Origin: an uncultured Collinsella sp.
GTDB taxonomy: Bacteria; Actinomycetota; Coriobacteriia; Coriobacteriales; Coriobacteriaceae
Assembly (NCBI GenBank): GCA_900552425.1
Contig: URZR01000043.1
Location: forward strand, 1 to 11,016
DNA: 11,016 nucleotides
Direction of reading: 5' to 3'
A program made the translations under genes and the position numbers. Shown here one piece after another: positions 1-8,483 of this stretch. The notes under the pieces are model-generated. The model saw only the letters and a program-made list of their open reading frames with translations. It was not told where the DNA came from and ran no database searches. Numbering within the stretch: position 1 is the first letter of the stretch; the number at the start of each line of letters is the position of its first letter.

Positions 1-488
1 CGGAGTGATACGCCCGATTCGTATGCCAGGTCTTGTTGGGTTTTCTTGAGCCTCTTTCTTGCTTGCGCCAGTTTAGTTTGACGAGGTGTTTTCTTCGCCA
101 TATCGCAAATAAGACGCGCCACACGTTCCTCTGAGGCTTCATGCCAGGGATAGTACAGACCGCGCAGCGCATCAAATGGAACGACATGCAGCAGATCTTC
201 GAAAGACTCCCCTAAACGCCACTGCAGGTATGCCAGCATCCAGCCCGCCCAATATTCCGGCGTCTTCTCAAATCGATAGGTGCAGTCCGGTATAGGCCTG
301 TTTTGATAGCCCGATCTTTCAGCGATAAGCGCGAACAGCTCAACGCCCGATTTTCCCGATACGACCCATGCGTTGCCGCGTTCGAACTCGCGAGCTACGC
401 CGCTGAGGCAAAAGAGTTCAGCAACTTCCGATCCCTCTGCTCCATAATCATTAACGGCATAGTCAAAGCAGTCGCCTAGGTTGTTCAT
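1..488 (-). CDS. Helix-turn-helix protein, candidate antitoxin/regulator partner of the DUF3990 protein (partial, C-terminus beyond window)
   Basis: This reading frame stays open from an ATG at 488 to the window edge, giving 162 codons. A GAGG ribosome binding site lies 5 nt upstream of the ATG. Residues 1-130 form an uncharacterised region with an aromatic stretch (EYWAGWMLAYLQW, 78-90). From about residue 138, AQARKRLKKTQQDLAYESGV looks like the first two helices of an XRE/Cro-type DNA-binding domain, so the domain is C-terminal and cut by the edge. The gene begins 31 nt after the stop of the DUF3990-type gene and shares its strand, so the two are probably one operon. I infer that it neutralises the partner and/or represses the operon through the palindromes at 1221-1265. 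That is not shown by the sequence, and a plain regulator is also possible. Confidence 0.72.
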   Translation of the reverse strand, partial: MNNLGDCFDYAVNDYGAEGSEVAELFCLSGVAREFERGNAWVVSGKSGVELFALIAERSGYQNRPIPDCTYRFEKTPEYWAGWMLAYLQWRLGESFEDLLHVVPFDALRGLYYPWHEASEERVARLICDMAKKTPRQTKLAQARKRLKKTQQDLAYESGVSL

Positions 489-519
489 TGCGTCCTCGAG
501 GTAATAGACGGGATATGTC

Positions 520-1203
520 CTACTCGGCCCACAATCCGTTAACTCTTGGATCATTTAAATCAACCCTCCCTGCCATCAAATCCCTAATGTCGACACCCTC
601 GGTGTCAAATCCGTTTATCGTATCCAGATACTTACGTCGAGCATTCTGTTCTCGCTCAAATCGTTTGGGATAAAACTCAGCTCCCGAGGCCTGCTTCCAA
701 TCGCGGAACCTGATCGCCGAGAACGCGCGCTCACTCATAAGAGCGTATTGGATGCCCAAATCGCCCAAACGCATAATGAGTTGCAGTTGCCTGAGCGAGA
801 TCATGCCGTTAATGAACTGTCTTGCAAACGAAAAGTAGGAATCGTCGGCGCGATAGCCTCGAATAACGTCATAGGGAGAAATATCAATCAGGCAGTTATC
901 CAGCAGATAACGAAGCCCCTCGCGTGCTACTGGCGTCGAGACATTAAACTCCCGGTTGTCGGCCAAAATCGCAAGCCAATTAAGAATTGAAAACTCCCCG
1001 GACTCCAAATCCAAGACCGCGAGACCATCCATATCGAGCTCATATCGATTCGCGATACCATCGGACTCGGTCCGGCATGCCCATTCCATCGCCATTTCCT
1101 CATGTGGCGTGCAATAAAACCCACGTCCATAGTCGTTGAACTGCTTACATCTATCCAGCGACGGATGCTCGACAACAACCTCCGACCCGTGCCAAAGCTC
1201 CAT
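520..1203 (-). CDS. DUF3990-family protein, ADP-ribosyltransferase-like, candidate toxin
   Basis: This 227-residue protein starts at ATG 1203 behind a strong AGGAGG site. The N-terminus carries LWHGS (3-7) and NDYGRGFYCT (23-32), the hallmark pair of DUF3990 proteins, which resemble the NAD-binding His and Tyr motifs of ADP-ribosyltransferases. A family-typical GYRADDSYF block is at 116-124. LGIQYAL (149-155) probably corresponds to the third active-site motif, with Gln152 where many ADP-ribosyltransferases have Glu. There is no signal peptide or membrane segment, so it should be cytoplasmic. The helix-turn-helix gene follows 31 nt downstream and a double-palindrome element lies directly upstream, which fits a toxin-antitoxin-like module. 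The family assignment is from recognition of the motifs; the enzymatic activity and target are inference. Confidence 0.75.
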   Translation of the reverse strand: MELWHGSEVVVEHPSLDRCKQFNDYGRGFYCTPHEEMAMEWACRTESDGIANRYELDMDGLAVLDLESGEFSILNWLAILADNREFNVSTPVAREGLRYLLDNCLIDISPYDVIRGYRADDSYFSFARQFINGMISLRQLQLIMRLGDLGIQYALMSERAFSAIRFRDWKQASGAEFYPKRFEREQNARRKYLDTINGFDTEGVDIRDLMAGRVDLNDPRVNGLWAE

Positions 1204-1220
1204 ATCGACCTCCTAAAAAA

Positions 1221-1265
1221 TATCACCCCAGTGATAGTTTACCAATAACTATCACTGGGGTGATA
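1221..1265 (-). promoter_or_regulatory. Double-palindrome element: candidate operator pair and yihA terminator
   Basis: Two 19-base arms (1221-1239 and 1247-1265) are perfect reverse complements around a 7-nt spacer. Each arm contains its own palindrome: TATCACCCCAGTGATA (1221-1236) and its complement form TATCACTGGGGTGATA (1250-1265). Such paired dyads are typical of operators for autoregulating helix-turn-helix proteins. On the minus strand the hairpin is followed at once by six T (1220-1215) and then the AGGAGG site of the DUF3990-type gene. It therefore also has the form of an intrinsic terminator for yihA, which stops at 1298. A TTGGTA/TATTTT pair with 17-nt spacing can be read here, but it would start RNA within the ribosome binding site, so I do not call a promoter. 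Confidence 0.7.
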
Positions 1266-1297
1266 TAGATGAGAGCTTTTGAGGGGCTGCTGCCCGA

Positions 1298-1888
1298 TTA
1301 GAGGCAGGCCTCGGCGATGCGCTTTTTGAGTTCGTCGATGCCGGTGCCGGTCTGGGAGCTCGTGATGATTACATTCTCGGCCGGGACGTTGAGCTGCTTT
1401 TTGATGGCTGCTGCCTGGCGGGCCTGCTGGGTGCGGCTGAGCTTGTCGGCTTTGGTGAGGCAGACGATAAAGTTGAACTCGTTGCCCTGTAGGTAGTCAA
1501 TCATGTCGTGGTCGAGCTTGCTGGGGTCGTGACGAATGTCCACCAGCGAGACGACCAAGTTAAAGCTGCGCTCGGAGTCGAAGAAGTCGCCGATGAGCTC
1601 GGCCCAACGGTCGCGCTCGGCCTTGGAGCGACGGGCGAAACCGTAACCCGGCAGGTCCACGAAATGCACGTCGTCGGCCTCAAAGAAGTTGATGTTGCTC
1701 GTCTTACCCGGCGTGCTCGAAACCTTGACCAGGTTCTTGCGGCCAAAGAGCTTGTTCATAATCGACGACTTGCCCACGTTGGAGCGGCCGACAAAGCTCA
1801 CCTCGGGGCAGGTGGACTCGGGAATCTGCGAAACCTTGCCGTAGCTGGCGACGAACTTGGCAAGCTGGTAGTTAATGGAATCGGCCAT
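1298..1888 (-). CDS. yihA: Ribosome biogenesis GTP-binding protein YihA/YsxC (EngB)
   Basis: This is a TRAFAC-class GTPase of the EngB family, needed for late large-subunit ribosome assembly; it acts in the cytoplasm. Counting from ATG 1888 (196 residues, the usual family size), it shows G1 GRSNVGKSS (34-42), G2 TPGKT (59-63), G3 DLPG (78-81), G4 TKAD (145-148) and a G5-like SSQTG (177-181). A GTG lies two codons upstream at 1894, but it abuts the AAGGAG motif. The ATG at 1888 has that motif at a proper 5-nt spacing, so it is preferred. The gene lies 38 nt downstream of the MTA/SAH nucleosidase on the same strand and is probably cotranscribed with it. A hairpin plus T-run at 1265-1215 may end the transcript. 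Confidence 0.96.
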   Translation of the reverse strand: MADSINYQLAKFVASYGKVSQIPESTCPEVSFVGRSNVGKSSIMNKLFGRKNLVKVSSTPGKTSNINFFEADDVHFVDLPGYGFARRSKAERDRWAELIGDFFDSERSFNLVVSLVDIRHDPSKLDHDMIDYLQGNEFNFIVCLTKADKLSRTQQARQAAAIKKQLNVPAENVIITSSQTGTGIDELKKRIAEACL

Positions 1889-1926
1889 GGACACTCCTTG
1901 GTCGTAGGTTCTTACAAATAGACGCG

Positions 1927-2667
1927 CTATTGCGCAGCGGCAATGCGGCGGACGATATCGAGCGTGATGTCACTTGCGACACGTGCGTACTCGAACAGAT
2001 CGAACTCGCGCTCGCAAATTGCATCGTACGCCTCGTCACAATTATCACTGATAGCGCGCAACACCAGGCAATCGACACCATTTTTGGTTGCGACATGGGC
2101 AATTGCCGCGCCCTCCATGCCGACACAATCGGCATGCGTCGCCTCGATAGCGTCGTTGCGCATGGCGGTGCCCGTCACAAAGCGGTTACCCGTGGCAATC
2201 GTGCCGACCAGGAATTGTTTGGCTCCCTCGTTCAAAGCAGCTGCATTTGTCGAAGCATCAACAAACCCACGCTCAGCAAGCACATCGGCGGCAATATCGA
2301 CCAGCGCAGGCGTCGAGCCAAACTCCTCGAGCCCCGGTGCGGACTCGGCGATAAGCGCGGTATCGGTATCCAGATAGCGTAGGCGTTTGCCAATGACCAC
2401 GTCGTCGATATGGAGCTTGGGGTTCAAACCGCCCGCAATGCCCGAAAACACAACAGCCTGCGGAGCATACTTGCTAATGAGGTGCTGTGTCGCAGCGGCG
2501 GCGTTCACCGTGCCCATGCCCGCCGTTGTGGCGACAACTGTCAGGCCGTCGAGCCCACCGCTCACAACGGTCAAGCCTGCCTCCCGTGCCTCGCAAACGT
2601 CGCTCAGCTCTTCCTTAATCTGCATGATCTCTTTTTCGAGCGCACCGATAATCGCGATGGTAGCCAT
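1927..2667 (-). CDS. mtnN: 5'-methylthioadenosine/S-adenosylhomocysteine nucleosidase
   Basis: The enzyme cleaves adenine from methylthioadenosine and S-adenosylhomocysteine in methionine salvage and autoinducer-2 precursor formation. It acts in the cytoplasm. Counting from ATG 2667 (246 residues; the E. coli enzyme has 232), GALEKE (8-13) carries the conserved Glu at 13. FSGIAGG (74-80) is the phosphorylase-fold loop, MEGAAIAH (184-191) holds the ribose-binding Met-Glu pair, and RAISD (204-208) supplies the catalytic Asp208. A TTG four codons further upstream (2679) is possible. The ATG is preferred because GGGGA lies about 5 nt before it and the family normally begins just before the IAIIGA strand. 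It is the first gene of an apparent pair with yihA. Confidence 0.95.
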   Translation of the reverse strand: MATIAIIGALEKEIMQIKEELSDVCEAREAGLTVVSGGLDGLTVVATTAGMGTVNAAAATQHLISKYAPQAVVFSGIAGGLNPKLHIDDVVIGKRLRYLDTDTALIAESAPGLEEFGSTPALVDIAADVLAERGFVDASTNAAALNEGAKQFLVGTIATGNRFVTGTAMRNDAIEATHADCVGMEGAAIAHVATKNGVDCLVLRAISDNCDEAYDAICEREFDLFEYARVASDITLDIVRRIAAAQ

Positions 2668-2745
2668 ACCATTCCCCAAACCTATACGAAATTCTCAACC
2701 ACGGTATGGTACCAGCATTTTGTTTGACCTCGCCAAACGAACACG

Positions 2746-3237
2746 CTAAGCCAGTGCAGCTCGCGTATCAAACAGAGCCTTTGCAATCGCGGCCGTAACC
2801 TCGCTCGAGCGGTCGCTCCACGGCATCGATGTCATGACGCTCATGACATAGGTACGGCCATCGATGTCGATAAGGCCCGCATCGCATGTCGAATAGTAAC
2901 CATCCTCGCTAATCCAGCCTGCCTTGTTGCGCACCAAAACCCGCTCGTCCGCAATGCCATCGCGCATAAACGATCGCGATGTTGATGCCAGAAGGCCCGA
3001 CAACCACTGTGAAGTCTCGGTATCCGTGCTCAGATACTCGCTCATCTCGCGCCATAACCTGGCAGAAGTGCGCGGGCAGTAGGTCGGAAAATCACTCATC
3101 GGATCCAGTGCCGTTTCGTCATCAACACCCAGATTGGCAATCCAATCCTCATAGCCATCATGGTCAAACGCCGCACGTAACGCGATAAACGAATCGTTGT
3201 CCGAGTTGACGACGGGACGGGGCTCTTTAGCAATCAA
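2746..3237 (-). pseudogene. Class A beta-lactamase-like serine hydrolase, N-terminally truncated remnant
   Basis: The frame opens right after a TAG at 3238-3240 and offers only a TTG start with no recognisable ribosome binding site. The 163 residues resemble the C-terminal half of a class A beta-lactamase/penicillin-binding-like hydrolase. SDN sits at 12-14 and an NKAGW box (104-108) is in the position of the KTG motif. The terminal strand and helix (roughly 117-160) also look family-like. The SxxK serine motif, its helix and any signal peptide are absent. Only 47 bp separate the open frame from the pflA stop, so the missing half is not nearby. The truncation coincides with a palindromic repeat at 3242-3283. 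I infer a decayed gene; a short non-catalytic protein is the less likely alternative. Confidence 0.7.
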
Positions 3238-3241
3238 CTAG

Positions 3242-3283
3242 GTGCCCGGGGGCACTCATTTAAGTCTGTCCCCAATGAGTGCC
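3242..3283. repeat. Palindromic repeat at the pflA 3' end / truncation point
   Basis: GGCACTCATT (3251-3260) and AATGAGTGCC (3274-3283) form a perfect 10-bp inverted repeat around a 13-nt loop. Overlapping it, GTGCCC-GG-GGGCAC (3242-3255) is a second palindrome. On the minus strand it starts one base after the pflA stop, so its RNA hairpin may protect or end the pflA message, although no T-run follows. The composition is reminiscent of REP-type elements moved by TnpA-REP transposases; that is a resemblance only. It also sits beside the point where the beta-lactamase-like frame begins. Confidence 0.55.
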
Positions 3284-3284
3284 G

Positions 3285-4103
3285 CTAGCCGATGGCGTTT
3301 TTGAGTTCCGCACGGCGCTTTTTCATGCCGGCCATGACGGCGTTGCGCAGCTCGGGCATGCGCGCGGTATCCATCTGGGGCACGCCCTCAAGCTTATAGG
3401 GAATCCCCAGCTGCTCGTATTTGACGACACCCATGGTGTGATACGGCAGCATCTCCAGGCCGACCACGTTATGCCACGGGGCGATTAAACGACCGAGCGC
3501 CTCGCACTCCTCCACCGTGTCGGTAATGCCCGGTACCACCACGTGGCGGATAACGACCTTGATCCTGCGACGCGCCAGCTCATCGCCAAACGCCAGGATG
3601 CGCGCAGGATCGCAACCGGTCAGCTTTTTATGCTCAACCGGATCGGCATGCTTGATGTCGAGCAGCACCATATCGGTCTCGTTGAGAACAGCATCGAACT
3701 TCTCCGGATGCTTGGGATCAAATGCATAGCCACAGCTGTCTAGGCAGGTGTGTACGCGGCCATCGGGGTTGTTGTGCATTGCACGGAACAGGTCGGCCAA
3801 AAACTCGGGCTGCAGGAGCGGTTCGCCGCCCGAAACGGTAATGCCGCCGCTACGGTAGAACTCATGGTTGCTCTGGAACTCGTCCATGAGATGCTCGACG
3901 GTCACCATCGTGCCGCCGTTAACAGACCAGGTATCGGGATTGTGACAATACGCACAACGCATGGGGCAACCCTGAACAAACACTACAAAGCGGATGCCGG
4001 GACCGTCGACCGTTCCCATCGTCTCGATCGAATGCACGCGACCCAGGGCATACGCAGAGTCCTCGGGATGAGCATCCACACCCTCAAGCGTCATCTCAGC
4101 CAT
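3285..4103 (-). CDS. pflA: Pyruvate formate-lyase-activating enzyme (radical SAM)
   Basis: This radical-SAM enzyme generates the glycyl radical on pyruvate formate-lyase. The 272-residue protein carries the cluster motif CPMRCAYC with cysteines at 46, 50 and 53, followed by HNPDTW. The SAM-binding GGEP is at 92-95, and TVDGPGIRF (31-39) is typical of PflA. It is slightly longer than E. coli PflA (246 residues), with a short N-terminal extension. The ATG at 4103 has a weak GCAAGG upstream, and the ATG at 4094 is an alternative. Its substrate here is presumably the separately encoded glycyl-radical protein at 5584-5835. It is separated from that gene by degV and a terminator, so it probably has its own promoter in 4104-4222, though I found no convincing one. 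Confidence 0.95.
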   Translation of the reverse strand: MAEMTLEGVDAHPEDSAYALGRVHSIETMGTVDGPGIRFVVFVQGCPMRCAYCHNPDTWSVNGGTMVTVEHLMDEFQSNHEFYRSGGITVSGGEPLLQPEFLADLFRAMHNNPDGRVHTCLDSCGYAFDPKHPEKFDAVLNETDMVLLDIKHADPVEHKKLTGCDPARILAFGDELARRRIKVVIRHVVVPGITDTVEECEALGRLIAPWHNVVGLEMLPYHTMGVVKYEQLGIPYKLEGVPQMDTARMPELRNAVMAGMKKRRAELKNAIG

Positions 4104-4222
4104 TCCCGCAACCTTGCCTCTCTTTGGTTTTTGTCAATTAAAATGCCAGAGCCATTCTAGCCCATACGCCTGATGGCGAAACGGTTTAGCGGTCAATTTG
4201 ATCGTCCTATTTGACTCCACGC

Positions 4223-4259
4223 AAAAGCGGCGGGAAGGTTGTCACAACCCGCTCGCCGC
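4223..4259 (-). terminator. Intrinsic terminator of degV
   Basis: An outer GCGGCG (4227-4232)/CGCCGC (4254-4259) stem encloses an inner GGTTG-TCA-CAACC hairpin. On the minus strand the stem is followed by TTTT (4226-4223). It begins 31 nt after the degV stop and about 120 nt before the pflA start. The T-run is short, so it may leak and allow some readthrough into pflA. Confidence 0.65.
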
Positions 4260-4290
4260 CGAAGCAATAGAAATCGATAGACGCCAGGCC

Positions 4291-5151
4291 CTACGCCTTA
4301 AGCGTAAGCACCGCGCCAAAGGCGGTCGGGCCGCAGTGGCTCGAGATGACGCCGCCGACCTGAGTCCAGGTAACGTCCTTAAAGCCCAGGTCGTGCGCAT
4401 AGACTTCCATATCGTCGCGCAGCTCCTCGGAAAGGCCCACTGAATACGCCAAACCAATGTGCGAGTAATCAATATCGCCCTTCGCAACCATGTGGTCAAT
4501 AAAGGCACGGGCACATTTGAGCATAGAGCCGCGGAGCTTCTTGGTCGCCACGAATTTGCCACCCGTTACCTCAATGCAGGGCTTAATCTTGAGCAGATGG
4601 GCGCCAAGAAACGCGACGTTGGACAAGCGACCACCCGCCTTAAGGAAGGCAAGGTCCGTAGGAACAAAGCCCAGCAGCACGCGGTCCATCACCGAATTGG
4701 TAAAGGCGAAAATCTCGTCGACGGTGGCGTCCGGATGGGCTTCGATATACTTGGCGGTCTCAACGGCGACAAGCGACTGGCCCACCGACACAAAGCGCGT
4801 ATCCATGGAGAAGACGTAATCGCGGCCCTTTGCCGCAATCTTCGACGACTGATGCGAGCAGGTCGTAACCTCGGAATACGCAAGATGCAAAATAGTCGCG
4901 TCGGGTTGCTCGGCATGGATGCGGTCGTACACATGCGCAAAATCCGCCGGCGAGCAACCGCTGGTCTTGGGCATCACACCAAACTCGTTGCAGCGCGAGT
5001 AAATCTCAAGCGGGTCGATCGATCCGTCTTCGACGGTCTCGTCACCAATCGTGACATGCATGGGCACGCGCACGATGCCATAGCGCTCGCAGAGCTCCGG
5101 CGTCACATCCGAACCAGACTCAACCACGATTACGTACTTGCCCATTATCAT
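4291..5151 (-). CDS. DegV family (fatty-acid-binding, FakB-like) protein
   Basis: DegV proteins bind a fatty acid. Some (FakB) present it to the kinase FakA for acyl-phosphate formation, and others have no known partner. Counting from ATG 5151 (286 residues, normal for the family), VVESGSD (9-15) is the N-terminal motif and TSGCS (63-67) replaces the common TSQPS lipid-carboxylate loop. LAFLKAGGRLSN (167-178) is the family signature, and SSHCGPTAFG (270-279) is the C-terminal glycine loop. A GTG-started extension to 5250 is open but unlike the family and was not used; an ATG at 5145 is equally possible. No strong ribosome binding site is visible. It lies between the glycyl-radical subunit and pflA, and any link to formate metabolism is unproven. 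Confidence 0.92.
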   Translation of the reverse strand: MIMGKYVIVVESGSDVTPELCERYGIVRVPMHVTIGDETVEDGSIDPLEIYSRCNEFGVMPKTSGCSPADFAHVYDRIHAEQPDATILHLAYSEVTTCSHQSSKIAAKGRDYVFSMDTRFVSVGQSLVAVETAKYIEAHPDATVDEIFAFTNSVMDRVLLGFVPTDLAFLKAGGRLSNVAFLGAHLLKIKPCIEVTGGKFVATKKLRGSMLKCARAFIDHMVAKGDIDYSHIGLAYSVGLSEELRDDMEVYAHDLGFKDVTWTQVGGVISSHCGPTAFGAVLTLKA

Positions 5152-5420
5152 CACAACCCATCTCGACGTTGGCTTTTGAATATGTGACGCACGTCCGCCG
5201 TCCTGCTGCAGAACGGCCTCCAAGCGCCAAAGAGACGCCGCCCCTTGCACACAACAAAGGACAGCGTCTCCCTGGAAAACTCCGTGCTTATCTGAGATTC
5301 TACACGGTTTATTAAGGAGTGTTACTTATTCCGCAAACGGTAGCTATACGCGATAAACGGTAGCAAGCAAGAATCCAGAACGCTCAACCCATTAGGAGAG
5401 TTCCGCCTAAAGGGTGACTA
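5152..5420 (-). other. degV leader region, no gene; small hairpins and a weak -10
   Basis: No credible gene is present. In the degV upstream region GAGACGC (5232-5238) and GCGTCTC (5264-5270) pair, with an inner CCTT/AAGG stem, giving a leader hairpin about 80-120 nt before the degV start. TAGAAT on the minus strand (5302-5297) could be a -10 box, but no good -35 lies in front of it. A small imperfect inverted repeat, CCCATTAGG/CCTAAAGGG, is at about 5389-5413. I recognise no riboswitch class. Confidence 0.4.
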
Positions 5421-5423
5421 CAC

Positions 5424-5567
5424 AGGACCCCCGCCGGGCCGCTTTGGGTTACTTTCCAAAACATTTCCGCAGGACGCAAAGGGCTCCGCCGCGCGAAGCG
5501 CGCAGCGGAGCCCTTTGCATGTCCGAGGACGTTTTGGAAAGTAACCCAAAGCGGCCCGGCGATCCTG
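5424..5567. repeat. Large nested palindrome between glycyl-radical gene and degV
   Basis: The outer arms 5433-5462 and 5531-5560 are perfect 30-base reverse complements. Imperfect pairing extends outward (CAGGAC near 5423 with ATCCTG at 5562-5567). Inside, 5476-5489 and 5505-5518 form a perfect 14-bp stem, and the centre is CGCGC-GAA-GCGCG (5490-5502). The whole folds into one long hairpin of about 140 nt with small internal bulges. It starts about 20 nt after the glycyl-radical stop on the minus strand. There is no T-run, so a simple intrinsic terminator is not indicated. It could be a dispersed palindromic (MITE- or BIME-like) element or an mRNA-stabilising structure. Confidence 0.85.
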
Positions 5568-5583
5568 CGGGAGTTAAACCCCT

Positions 5584-5835
5584 TTAGAACTTGTCGTGGA
5601 AGGTACGCGAAATGACCTCGTCCTGCTGCTCCTTGGTGAGCGTGTGGAAGTTCACGGCATAGCCGGAAACACGGATGGTCAGTTGCGGGTACTTCTCGGG
5701 GTGAGCCTGAGCGTCGAGCAGCGTCTCACGGTTGAAGACGTTGATGTTCAGGTGGTGGCCACCCTTCTCGGCGTAAGCGTCGAGCATGTGGACCAGGTTA
5801 TCGGCCTGAGTCTCGGAAACTTCAGAAACCTTCAT
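5584..5835 (-). CDS. Separate glycyl-radical domain subunit of pyruvate formate-lyase (GrcA-like)
   Basis: This 83-residue protein matches the C-terminal glycyl-radical domain of pyruvate formate-lyase. The diagnostic block PQLTIRVSGYAV places the radical glycine at Gly58, followed by LTKEQQDEVISRTF, which is close to the E. coli PFL C-terminus. GGHHLNINVFNRETLLDAQ (25-43) matches the domain just before it. The start is ATG 5835, with AAGGAGA about 7 nt upstream; an upstream in-frame extension to 5880 lacks such support. It lies 85 nt after the pflB stop, in a different frame. GrcA/YfiD normally rescues oxygen-damaged PFL. Here the partner has no glycyl domain, so this chain is probably obligatory for activity and the substrate of PflA. 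Confidence 0.93.
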   Translation of the reverse strand: MKVSEVSETQADNLVHMLDAYAEKGGHHLNINVFNRETLLDAQAHPEKYPQLTIRVSGYAVNFHTLTKEQQDEVISRTFHDKF

Positions 5836-5894
5836 AATGTGTCTCCTTCGATCGATAGGCGCCGGCCGAAACCAGCGCACTAATCAGTAATCGT

Positions 5895-5919
5895 TATTGT
5901 TAGTATAGCACTAACAATA
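5895..5919 (-). promoter_or_regulatory. Intercistronic hairpin between pflB and the glycyl-radical gene
   Basis: TATTGTTAGT (5895-5904) and ACTAACAATA (5910-5919) form a perfect 10-bp inverted repeat with a 5-nt loop. It begins one base after the pflB stop codon. The stem is AT-rich and has no T-run behind it, so it is a weak terminator at best. It could be a processing or stability hairpin that sets different levels of the two PFL chains, or a protein-binding dyad. The TTGTTA/TAACAA halves are 9 bp apart, too far for the usual Rex operator. Confidence 0.55.
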
Positions 5920-5920
5920 G

Positions 5921-7972
<2,052 letters not shown>

Positions 7973-8202
7973 TGTGTAACCACGCTCCTAGTTACGTGTA
8001 ATGCGGCGCTCTCTCACACCGCTGCTTATTGAATTCTTGAATTATCGGCTTGCACTACCGGCTTCTTCCGTTCTTCACCACACATTGGTACAGGGAAAAA
8101 CGTTTGTCCACCTTGGAACTGCAACCCAAAACCCAAGATTTCACCCGTTTGAGAAGGATAACATAGCCACCCCCTTCATCAGGGCTGTTATATGTTTCTT
8201 TT

Positions 8203-8229
8203 TTTATACCATTAGGGCGTTTTTAACAA
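8203..8229 (-). promoter_or_regulatory. Candidate pflB promoter (extended -10)
   Basis: Read on the minus strand, TTGTTA (8229-8224) precedes the extended -10 TGGTATAAA (8211-8203). The TGn extension fits, but spacing to the -35 is 15 nt (16 if TTTGTT is used). Transcription would start near 8196, leaving a leader of about 220 nt before pflB. Judged by consensus similarity only. Confidence 0.4.
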
Positions 8230-8351
8230 ATCCGCAGGAAATGCGAGCGCGAGCAACTACCGTTCACCGATTTGTTTGGTATATTTCCTTGCCTTTGTAC
8301 GACGTTCACTCTAGCTGTTATGCCAGTTTTAGCAGGGTAAAGTGCCTCTGA

Positions 8352-8457
8352 GTAGGCTTTGGGACATGCCTAGAGATCTACCCCTAACTTTGCTGGTACC
8401 GACGGTGCACGGAGGTCGCCTAAAGGTAGTTTTCTAGACATGTCCCAAAAATCTACC
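8352..8457. repeat. MITE-like element with about 31-bp imperfect inverted ends
   Basis: The left arm (8352-8382) and right arm (8425-8457) are imperfect reverse complements. Shared blocks are GTAG, TTTGGGACATG, CTAGA and CTACC, in that order. They enclose about 42 bp with no coding capacity. The overall size of about 105 bp and the terminal inverted repeats fit a small non-autonomous element or a paired REP-like unit. No target-site duplication is evident. It lies upstream of marR, so it may carry or affect its promoter. Confidence 0.55.
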
Positions 8458-8483
8458 GTATAGGGTGCGCGTGCAGGGGTATC

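Noticed and set aside
1217..1245. TTGGTA/TATTTT promoter for the DUF3990-type gene
   Set aside because: Although the spacing is 17 nt, transcription would begin inside the AGGAGG site, so the RNA would lose its ribosome binding site.
5152..5250. N-terminal extension of DegV to a GTG at 5250
   Set aside because: The added 33 residues are unlike the family, which begins just before the first beta strand, and no ribosome binding site precedes the GTG.
5421..5570. Large palindrome as an ordinary rho-independent terminator
   Set aside because: Neither strand has a T-run after the stem, and the stem is far longer than typical terminators.
5895..5919. TTGTTA/TAACAA dyad as a Rex (NADH-sensing) operator
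   Set aside because: The half-sites are 9 bp apart rather than about 6, and the site lies after pflB rather than in a promoter.
5836..5920. The PFL split as a frameshift or sequencing error
   Set aside because: Restoring a fused protein would need removal of about 85 nt containing a hairpin and a strong ribosome binding site, and both chains have extra tail residues at the break.
8001..8351. A 116-codon plus-strand frame in the pflB-marR gap
   Set aside because: There is no ribosome binding site and no domain-like pattern, and it covers the likely pflB promoter and leader.
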